The notes under the pieces: model-generated
What the model was told of the DNA's origin: nothing
The model's database searches: none
What the model saw: only the letters and a program-made list of their open reading frames with translations
Made by a program: the position numbers and the translations under genes
Assembly (NCBI GenBank): GCA_044222045.1
Contig: JBGAOB010000280.1
Span: 1 to 6,046 of the forward strand
DNA length: 6,046 bases
Direction of reading: 5' to 3'
Source of the DNA: JBGAMH01 sp044222045
GTDB lineage: Bacteria; Eisenbacteria; RBG-16-71-46
Shown: positions 1-4,707 of the stretch, piece after piece
How positions within the stretch are numbered: position 1 is the first letter of the stretch
Layout: each line of letters starts with the position of its first letter

Positions 1-1182
1 GCCGGGCCGCGCGGCGATGCGCAGGCAGGCGGCCGCGCCGCGCGCGTCGCCCGCCGCGAGCCGCGCGCGCGACTCCAGCGTGGCCGCGCAGGCGAAGCGC
101 TCGTGGTCGCCGGCCGCGCGGAAGCGGCGCCGCGCCGACGCCAGCAGCACGGCCGCCGCGCGCGGGTTGCCCTGCCGCCACCACACCGTGGCGAGCGCCA
201 CCAGGCCCTCGCCGGTCCACACCTCGTTGCCCTCGGCGTCGAACGTCACGAGCGCGCGCTCGAGCGCGGCGACCGCGGCCGCGGACTCGCCGGCACGGAA
301 CCGCGCGAGCGCGCCGAACAGCTCGGCCTTCGCCGCCTCGTAACGGAGCCCGAGCGCCCCGCAGCGCTCGGTCGCGAGCCGCGCTTCGTCGCGCGAGTCC
401 TCGTGCGAGCCCAGCCGCAGGAAGATCTCCGCGCGGTCGAGCGCGGCGAGTGCGGCGAGCGACGGATAGCCGCGCTGCTCGGCGCGGGTGCGCACCTCGG
501 CGAGGCCACCGAGCGCCTGCTCGTGCCGCAGCTCGAGGAAGTCGAGGTAGGCGAGGTTGTACTCGGCCGACAGCGCTTCGTTCTCGTGGCCGGCCGCGCG
601 CTGCGCGTCGCGCGCCTGACGGTAGTGCTCGCGCGCCTCGTCGCAGCGCCCGAGCAGCGACAGGCAGTTGCCCACGTTCACGCCGATCATGCGCGCGCTC
701 GCCGCGTCGCCCTCGCGCTCCAGTTCGCGCACCGCGCGGCGGTAGCAGGCGAGCGCGCGGTCGGGCAGGTCGAGCCGGTGCCACAGGTTGCCTTCGTTGT
801 TCAGCAGTCGCGCGAGCGCGGCGCGGTCACCGGCGCGCTCGAGCAGCCGGCGGCCGCGCGCGGCGGCGCGGCGCGCGTCGGCGTAACGGCCCAGGTACAT
901 GAGCGCGTCCACCAGGCCGATCGCGCAACGGCCCTGCTCGCGCGCATCGCCCGCCTCGGCGTACGCGCGCTCGGCGCGGCGGTAGGCGTTCGCGGCCTCG
1001 CGCGTGCGGCGCACGCTGCGCAGCACGTGCGCGCGCGTGCGCCACAGCGCTCCGCGCACCTGCTGCCCGGCGCCGCGCACCGCGGCGGCGAAGCCGGCCT
1101 CGAGCACGGCGAGCGCGCGCGCGGGCTCGCTGCGCCGGAGCGCCTCGACCTCGCCGAGCAGACGCGCCGCCTCGGCGCTCAC
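1..1182 (-). CDS. TPR-repeat protein, N-terminal 394 residues (C-terminus beyond window)
   Basis: This frame stays open on the minus strand from a GTG at 1182-1180 to base 1, giving 394 codons without a stop. The start is supported by a strong GGAGG (1193-1189) six bases upstream, and it lies one base after the stop of the preceding gene. The protein is almost wholly helical and shows tandem tetratricopeptide repeats. Clear units lie near residues 36-74, 75-115, 120-154 (key residues NNEGNLW then ALACYRRA), 161-194 (NVGNCLSLLGR then AREHYRQA), 199-230 and 240-330. No signal peptide or membrane segment is seen. TPR arrays bind proteins. In related loci the gene after an ECF sigma and a zinc-finger anti-sigma-like gene often encodes TPRs followed by a CHAT caspase-like peptidase domain. 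That domain would be off the left edge, so a CHAT protein is inference. A plain TPR scaffold or signalling protein is the alternative. Confidence 0.85.
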   Translation of the reverse strand, partial: MSAEAARLLGEVEALRRSEPARALAVLEAGFAAAVRGAGQQVRGALWRTRAHVLRSVRRTREAANAYRRAERAYAEAGDAREQGRCAIGLVDALMYLGRYADARRAAARGRRLLERAGDRAALARLLNNEGNLWHRLDLPDRALACYRRAVRELEREGDAASARMIGVNVGNCLSLLGRCDEAREHYRQARDAQRAAGHENEALSAEYNLAYLDFLELRHEQALGGLAEVRTRAEQRGYPSLAALAALDRAEIFLRLGSHEDSRDEARLATERCGALGLRYEAAKAELFGALARFRAGESAAAVAALERALVTFDAEGNEVWTGEGLVALATVWWRQGNPRAAAVLLASARRRFRAAGDHERFACAATLESRARLAAGDARGAAACLRIAARPG

Positions 1183-1183
1183 G

Positions 1184-1792
1184 TCAGACCTCCAGCGCCG
1201 GCAGCTGCCAGCGGCCGTCGGGCGTGGACACGGCCAGCGTCAGCGTGCCCGCGGGCAGCCCGGCCAGCGCGAACGTGCCGTCGGCGCCGAACGCCGCTTC
1301 GCGCGTCTCCGCGCCGATGCGCGCCTCGAGCGTGCACAGGGCGGCGTCGACGTGGTCGAGGCGGCCGCGCAGCGTGCGCAGCGACGCCGTCTCGACTTCG
1401 ATCTCCATCTCCAGCACCACGCCGTCGAGCGCATAGCGCAGCCGGCGCGCCTCGCCCACGGACCGGCGCGCGGTGGCCGGTATCGGCGCGGCGAGCGAAT
1501 CGAACAGGATCTCGGCCAGGCGCTCCAGCAGCCCGCCCGCCGGGGCGCGGTGCGCGGCCGGCACGAACACCGACAGGGCCCGTTCGCGCAGGAACGCGGG
1601 CACCTCGGGCGTGCGGTCGGCGCGCATGGCACTCATCAGGGCGCCGAGCGCGCGGACGCGCTCGCGGCACGTGGGACAGGGCTCGCCGATGTGCGCTTCC
1701 ACCGCGTCGCGCCCCGAGCCGGCCAGCCGACCCTCGAGGTAGTCGAGGGCGGTCGGGGTGTCGAGGTGCCGGGTGCTGGGGCGGCGCTTCAT
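1184..1792 (-). CDS. Soluble anti-sigma-like zinc-binding protein with C-terminal beta-rich domain
   Basis: The protein is 202 residues long and its ATG overlaps the sigma-factor stop (ATGA, 1792-1789). The N-terminal 50 residues resemble the zinc anti-sigma (ZAS) fold: His9, then His34, Cys39 and Cys42 in the string HIGEPCPTC. The 25-residue step from His9 to His34 matches the ligand spacing known for ZAS proteins such as ChrR, but the loop is H-x4-C-x2-C rather than the usual H-x3-C-x2-C. Residues 83-101 form a helical linker. Residues 115-202 are beta-rich and end in GTFALAGLPAGTLTLAV, the look of a carboxypeptidase-regulatory-like domain, as found in the middle gene of sigma/TPR-CHAT loci. 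There is no transmembrane segment, so it should be cytosolic. The likely role is to bind and restrain the adjacent sigma factor. Sigma binding is inferred from motif and position. Confidence 0.8.
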   Translation of the reverse strand: MKRRPSTRHLDTPTALDYLEGRLAGSGRDAVEAHIGEPCPTCRERVRALGALMSAMRADRTPEVPAFLRERALSVFVPAAHRAPAGGLLERLAEILFDSLAAPIPATARRSVGEARRLRYALDGVVLEMEIEVETASLRTLRGRLDHVDAALCTLEARIGAETREAAFGADGTFALAGLPAGTLTLAVSTPDGRWQLPALEV

Positions 1793-2478
1793 CGCGGTGC
1801 CTCCGGTCGCTTGCGAGGTCGTGCCGGGCGGTCGCTGGCCCCGGCTTCGTGCTCAGAGGTGGGGGCAGGGGCCCCGCTGATACCTGCGCCGTTGCCGCTC
1901 AGTGCCTCGACGCCGTCGCGGAGCTTGTCCATGCACCGCGCCCGGGTCGGGCCCAGCGACCCGATCGGCACGCCAAGTCGTTGGGAAAGTTCGTTGTAGG
2001 CGGGCGTCGGATCCTCGAAATACAGCGCCTCCAGCAGCTTTCGGCAACGCTCCGAAAGCGCCCCGAGCGCCAGCCGGACCATGGCCTGGGCTTCGAGTTG
2101 TTCGAGCTCGACGCCCACCTCCGGCCCCGAGTCCGACAGCGCGTCCAGCCCGGCAGGGTCGCCGTCCGACAGCGCATCCTCGCGGCGGCGGCGCAGCGCG
2201 GTCGCCCGGGCGATCCGCTCGCTCGTCACCGACAGCCAGCGCACCAGCGTGCGGGCGTCCCGGAGGCGGCCGAGGCTGCGCACGAGCGCGGCGAACACCT
2301 CCTGGAACACATCGCCCATGTCCTCGTCGGTCAGCCGGTACGACCGCCCGATCGCGTAGACGAGCCGCTCGTGACGGCGCACCAGCGCGTCCCACGCCCG
2401 GGCGTCGCCGGCCAGGCAGCGTTCCACCAGGCGGGCGTCGAGTTCGGGATCGAGTCGGGGGATGGCCGGCAGCTTCAT
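1789..2478 (-). CDS. ECF-type RNA polymerase sigma factor
   Basis: The protein is 229 residues from the ATG at 2478. An in-frame TTG at 2487 would add three residues, but it lies within the proposed -10 element, so the ATG is preferred. Region 2 spans about residues 17-90 (LVERCLAGDARAWDALVRRH, then DVFQEVF at 56-62 and WLSVTSERIA). Region 4 spans about 136-190, with LSERCRKLLEALYFE followed by a helix-turn-helix (YNELSQRLGVPIGSL to RARCMDKLR). Regions 1 and 3 are absent, as in ECF sigmas, and an acidic linker (100-127) joins the two domains. A tail from about 195 to 229, rich in Gly, Pro, Ala and then Arg/Lys, goes beyond the usual ECF end and looks disordered. The protein would direct RNA polymerase to its own promoter set. 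It heads an operon with the anti-sigma-like and TPR genes. The target genes are unknown. Confidence 0.92.
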   Translation of the reverse strand: MKLPAIPRLDPELDARLVERCLAGDARAWDALVRRHERLVYAIGRSYRLTDEDMGDVFQEVFAALVRSLGRLRDARTLVRWLSVTSERIARATALRRRREDALSDGDPAGLDALSDSGPEVGVELEQLEAQAMVRLALGALSERCRKLLEALYFEDPTPAYNELSQRLGVPIGSLGPTRARCMDKLRDGVEALSGNGAGISGAPAPTSEHEAGASDRPARPRKRPEAPR

Positions 2479-2485
2479 GCGCGGC

Positions 2486-2515
2486 AAGGTAGCCGGAGGG
2501 ACCCGGGCGCGTCAC
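2486..2515 (-). promoter_or_regulatory. Candidate promoter of the sigma-factor operon, probably leaderless
   Basis: On the minus strand GTGACG (2515-2510, four of six matches to TTGACA) is followed after 18 bases by TACCTT (2491-2486). Seven bases then separate the hexamer from the A of the ATG at 2478. Transcription would therefore start at or next to the start codon. This fits the absence of any Shine-Dalgarno sequence upstream of this gene, whereas the downstream TPR gene has a clear one. The call rests on pattern only. Confidence 0.42.
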
Positions 2516-2530
2516 GCCCCGAGCGCCCGG
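2503..2530. repeat. Inverted repeat CCGGGCGC-N12-GCGCCCGG in the divergent promoter region
   Basis: The arms at 2503-2510 and 2523-2530 are perfect 8-bp inverted copies with a 12-base spacer, so the half-site centres are 20 bp apart, about two helical turns. The left arm abuts and slightly overlaps the proposed -35 of the sigma operon (2515-2510), a position suited to a dimeric repressor or autoregulator. The arms are all G and C, so in this background chance occurrence is not negligible. The repeat is directly visible; operator function is inferred. Confidence 0.4.
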
Positions 2531-2551
2531 CAGTTTCCCCGGAGGGCGATG

Positions 2552-2618
2552 TATCAGGCCGGGACCACGCCCCACCTCTGGGGGTGCAAGGCCGCTTTCC
2601 CACCCCCGGAGACTGCCC
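2552..2618 (+). promoter_or_regulatory. Leader of the glycosyltransferase gene with weak -10 and two competing hairpins
   Basis: A weak -10 (TATCAG, 2552-2557, no clear -35) would start RNA near 2564. The leader can then fold in two exclusive ways. In the first, CAC-g-CCCCA (2566-2574) pairs with TGGGGGTG (2579-2586), giving eight pairs with one bulge and a four-base loop. In the second, CTGGGGGTG (2578-2586) pairs with CACCCCCGG (2601-2609), nine pairs including one G-U. The second fold covers the first two bases of the Shine-Dalgarno GGAG (2608-2611), which lies seven bases before the ATG at 2619. Such switching could control translation, but the leader resembles no known riboswitch and the arms are simple G and C runs. 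Confidence 0.3.
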
Positions 2619-3782
2619 ATGAACGTCGTGCTGCTTTGCCTGGATCGCGCGGTGCCGCTGGCCGGTGGCCGGCGAGGGGCATCGGTCCATCTGCGCTCGT
2701 TCGCCTCGGCGCTGCTGCAGGCGGGGCACTCGGTCGCCACGGTCTGTGCGGACGCCGGGGAGGACGAAGCCGTCCGCGCGCTGACCGCGCGCGGCCTGGA
2801 CGTGCGGCCGTTGCGGCTGCCCGCGACGGTGCGCGAGATCGACTGGCACTTCTCGCGCGTGCACCCCGACCTGGTGATCGAGCGGCTCACGCTGGGAGGC
2901 CCGCAGGGCGCGATGGCGGCGCGCGAGGCGGGGATTCCGCACGTCTACGTGGTGGACACGGCGCTCGACGAGGACGCCGCGCGGCGCCACGGAGCCGCCG
3001 ACGGCGAGCAGGCGCGGCTGCTGCTCACGCAGGCGCTCGCGCACAGCACCGGAGCGGTGGCCACGTCCGAGGAGATCGCGGCCTGGGTGCGTTCGCTCGC
3101 GCCCGCCGGGTTCCCGGTGGCGGTGGAAGCGAACGGCGCCGGCCCCGGCTTCTTCGAGGCGCCGCGTACGAACGGCCTGCAGCAGGTGATGCAGCAGCTG
3201 CGCTTCGCGGCGGGCGAGTTCCGCGTGGGCTTCGTGGGCTCGCTGCAGCCGTGGCACGACCTCGGCACGCTCGTGGCGGCGGTGGCCGGGCTCGGCCGTG
3301 CGTCGCGTACGCGGCTCGTGCTGGTGGGCGACGGCCCCGCGCGCAACGCGCTGCTGCGGCAGGCGTGGGAGAGCGACGTGTGCATCACGCTCAGTGGCTC
3401 GCTGCCGCACGACGACATGCCCGCGCTGCTGTCGCTGATGGACGTGATCGCGGTGCCGTCGGGGCGGCCCGACAGCGCCGACTCGCCGATCAAGCTGTTC
3501 GAGGCGATGGCCGCGGCGCGCGCGATCGTGGCCACGGAGACCGCGCCGGTGGCGCGCGTGGTGGAGCACGGCCGCCAGGCGCTGCTGGTGCCGCCGAGCG
3601 ACCCGGCCGCCATGACGCAGGCGCTGCGCACGCTCCGGGACGACCCGGCGCTGCGCGCGAAGCTCGGCGCGGAGGCCAAGCGCGCGGCGGAGTCGCGACA
3701 CACGTGGGACGCGGTGGCCGAACGGGTGCTGGCGTTCGCCATGCGCGCCTCGCGGTCGGCTCGGGAGTCCTGCGGCAGCTGA
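2619..3782 (+). CDS. GT4-type (GT-B fold) glycosyltransferase
   Basis: The protein is 387 residues, normal for a family 4 glycosyltransferase, with GGAG seven bases upstream of the ATG. The N-terminal Rossmann half begins with a beta strand (NVVLLCL) and a Gly-rich acceptor loop, GGRRGASVHLRSFASALLQAGHSV (split here: GGRRGAS, then SFASALLQAGHSV), typical of GT4. The C-terminal nucleotide-sugar half has FVGSLQPWHDL (from residue 205), RLVLVGDGP (about 232-240), GSLPHDDMPALLSLMDVIAVPS and SPIKLFEAMAAARAIVA (from 289). Glu295 corresponds to the second Glu of the EX7E motif; the first is Ala287, as in subfamilies with the SPxKxFE signature. The enzyme transfers a sugar from an activated donor to an unknown acceptor, probably at the cytoplasmic face of the membrane; no membrane helix is present. 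No other polysaccharide genes adjoin, so the product (capsule, glycolipid or exopolysaccharide) cannot be told. Confidence 0.93.
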   Translation: MNVVLLCLDRAVPLAGGRRGASVHLRSFASALLQAGHSVATVCADAGEDEAVRALTARGLDVRPLRLPATVREIDWHFSRVHPDLVIERLTLGGPQGAMAAREAGIPHVYVVDTALDEDAARRHGAADGEQARLLLTQALAHSTGAVATSEEIAAWVRSLAPAGFPVAVEANGAGPGFFEAPRTNGLQQVMQQLRFAAGEFRVGFVGSLQPWHDLGTLVAAVAGLGRASRTRLVLVGDGPARNALLRQAWESDVCITLSGSLPHDDMPALLSLMDVIAVPSGRPDSADSPIKLFEAMAAARAIVATETAPVARVVEHGRQALLVPPSDPAAMTQALRTLRDDPALRAKLGAEAKRAAESRHTWDAVAERVLAFAMRASRSARESCGS

Positions 3783-3786
3783 TCCC

Positions 3787-3798
3787 GACGGGCCCGTC
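3787..3798. repeat. 12-bp perfect palindrome just after the glycosyltransferase stop
   Basis: GACGGGCCCGTC begins four bases after the TGA at 3780-3782. It could fold only as a four-pair stem with a four-base loop and has no following T run, so it is a poor terminator. It may be a protein site or chance. Confidence 0.3.
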
Positions 3799-3918
3799 CG
3801 GTGAACGTCGCGTGGCCGCCTGTGGGGGGCGGATCGCGTGTGCGCGCGCCGGACGGAATCGCCCGCCGTGCCGTGCGCGCCGGAACTTCTCGACATCGCA
3901 TCGTGGTCATCGCGGCGG

Positions 3919-3938
3919 GGCGGGCGACCGCCATCTTT
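3919..3938 (+). terminator. Weak candidate terminator between the glycosyltransferase and Rid genes
   Basis: GGCGG (3919-3923), a GNRA-type loop GCGA (3924-3927) and CCGCC (3928-3932) are followed by ATCTTT. The stem has only five pairs and the T tract is broken, so efficiency would be low. It lies about 137 bases after the glycosyltransferase stop and before the Rid promoter, the right place to separate the two units. The rest of 3783-3990 shows no convincing gene or RNA. Confidence 0.25.
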
Positions 3939-3989
3939 CCGCGACCGGCGCGCCGATCCACCTCCGTGCCGGTCGGCGACAGCCGTGCG

Positions 3990-3998
3990 TGCTAGGTT
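3990..3998 (+). promoter_or_regulatory. Candidate extended -10 promoter of the Rid-family gene
   Basis: TGCTAGGTT fits an extended -10 (TGn plus TAnnnT), with no recognisable -35. Transcription would start near 4005, leaving a leader of about 17 bases that holds AAGGGAG (4010-4016). The hexamer TAGGTT resembles TACCTT of the sigma operon promoter. Confidence 0.42.
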
Positions 3999-4021
3999 GC
4001 GGCCTTCCGAAGGGAGACCGC

Positions 4022-4411
4022 ATGCCTCGACAGAACATCTCCAGTGGCGCCCGCTGGGAGCCGATCGTGGGCTACTCGCGCGCGGTGCGCGTGGGCCACG
4101 TGGTGCACGTGTCCGGCACCACCGCGATCGACGCGAACGGCGAGATCGTGGGCGAGGGCGACGCTTACGCGCAGACCGTGCAGACGCTGCGCAACATCCA
4201 GCGCGCGCTCGGGCAGGCCGGCGCGAAGCTGGAACACGTCGTGCGCACGCGCATGTACGTGACGCACATCGCGCGCTGGGAGGAAGTGGGCCGCGCGCAC
4301 GGCGAGTGGTTCGGCGCGATCCGCCCGGCCACGAGCATGGTGGAGGTGTCGCGCCTGATCGACCCGCGCATGCTGGTGGAGATCGAAGCCGAGGCGATCG
4401 TCGAGGAGTAG
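4022..4411 (+). CDS. Rid-family (YjgF/YER057c/UK114) protein without the RidA catalytic arginine
   Basis: The protein is 129 residues, the normal size for a single-domain Rid protein that forms homotrimers. AAGGGAG lies five bases before the ATG. Family features in order are VGHVVHVSGTTAID (24-37), a helix with QTLRNIQRALGQAGA (54-68), VVRTRMYVTHI (73-83), and the C-terminal strand signature RPATSMVEVSRLIDP (101-115) with MLVEIEAEAI (117-126). In RidA the last signature reads PARS, and that Arg (Arg105 in the E. coli protein) binds the substrate carboxylate for 2-aminoacrylate or imine hydrolysis. Here the residue is Thr104. RPATSMVEV with MLVEIEA is typical of Rid subfamilies of unknown activity, so imine deaminase function should not be assumed. 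The gene has its own promoter and sits 239 bases after the glycosyltransferase, so it is probably monocistronic. Confidence 0.95.
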   Translation: MPRQNISSGARWEPIVGYSRAVRVGHVVHVSGTTAIDANGEIVGEGDAYAQTVQTLRNIQRALGQAGAKLEHVVRTRMYVTHIARWEEVGRAHGEWFGAIRPATSMVEVSRLIDPRMLVEIEAEAIVEE

Positions 4412-4623
4412 CGGCGGCGCGGCGTGACGCGCGGAGTCGCGCGAGTGATCGCGGCGAGTGCGATGCGCGACCTCACGAAGATTTCACTTGCCGGGTTTCG
4501 CGAGTGGCGGTGCGCGGGGTTCGGGACGCACCCGCTGGGTTCGCGTGTGCGTGCGCTGCGTGCGCGGGCACGGCGCGACGCGCGAGCTTCGCGTTTGCGC
4601 GTGCGTTGCGGCGCGCGGTGCGG

Positions 4624-4642
4624 CGTGCGGGCACGTGCGGGC
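4624..4642 (+). repeat. Tandem 9-bp direct repeat CGTGCGGGC with 10-bp period
   Basis: Copies lie at 4624-4632 and 4634-4642, one helical turn apart. They occupy the place where the -35 region of the candidate HNH promoter would be, a usual position for an activator. The surrounding region is rich in similar words, so the repeat may only reflect low complexity. Confidence 0.35.
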
Positions 4643-4656
4643 GTCGAGAACACGCG

Positions 4657-4665
4657 TGGTACAAA
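4657..4665 (+). promoter_or_regulatory. Candidate extended -10 promoter of the HNH endonuclease gene
   Basis: TGGTACAAA fits an extended -10 (TG, one base, then TACAAA with four of six matches). No -35 match is seen 16-18 bases upstream, where the direct repeat lies instead. RNA would start near 4672, giving a leader of about 36 bases. Confidence 0.36.
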
Positions 4666-4682
4666 GCACACGCCCCGCGATG

Positions 4683-4701
4683 ACTCGCCCCCGAAGCGAG
4701 T
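4683..4701 (+). promoter_or_regulatory. Hairpin at the ribosome-binding position of the HNH gene
   Basis: ACTCGC (4683-4688) and GCGAGT (4696-4701) form six perfect pairs around a seven-base loop. The right arm contains most of the only Shine-Dalgarno-like string (AAGCGAG, 4694-4700), seven bases before the ATG at 4708. The fold would hide it and lower translation. Regulation is inferred from position. Confidence 0.35.
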
Positions 4702-4707
4702 GTCGTG

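Larger units (their letters stand above)
4412..4704. other. Intergenic low-complexity CGTGCG-rich region before the HNH gene
   Basis: About 293 bases without a convincing gene. Near its left end is a hairpin, CGCGCG (4428-4433), loop GAGT, CGCGCG (4438-4443), 17 bases after the Rid stop; it lacks a T run but could help end that transcript. A small AT-richer spot lies at 4480-4490. From about 4540 to 4645 the sequence is dominated by repeated TGCG/CGTGCG words. An open frame at 4424-4708 exists but is Arg-rich low complexity and is not called as a gene. Confidence 0.5.

Noticed and set aside
103..2622. 839-codon open frame on the plus strand
   Set aside because: It is antisense to the TPR, anti-sigma-like and sigma genes, is Arg/Ala/His-rich and resembles no family. 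For the TPR gene it uses exactly opposed codons, a common artefact of high GC3.
2475..3961. Long minus-strand open frames opposite the glycosyltransferase (338 and 473 codons)
   Set aside because: The plus-strand protein is a clear GT4 enzyme; the antisense products are Arg/His-rich or Ser/Ala-rich with no recognisable domain.
3801..3995. 64-codon open frame between the glycosyltransferase and Rid genes
   Set aside because: No ribosome-binding site, no recognisable motif, and it overlaps the candidate Rid promoter.
2462..4021. 520-codon upstream extension of the Rid-family frame
   Set aside because: It overlaps the glycosyltransferase in another frame and has low-complexity Arg/Gly/Ala content. 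Rid homology begins at 4022, where a Shine-Dalgarno sequence sits.
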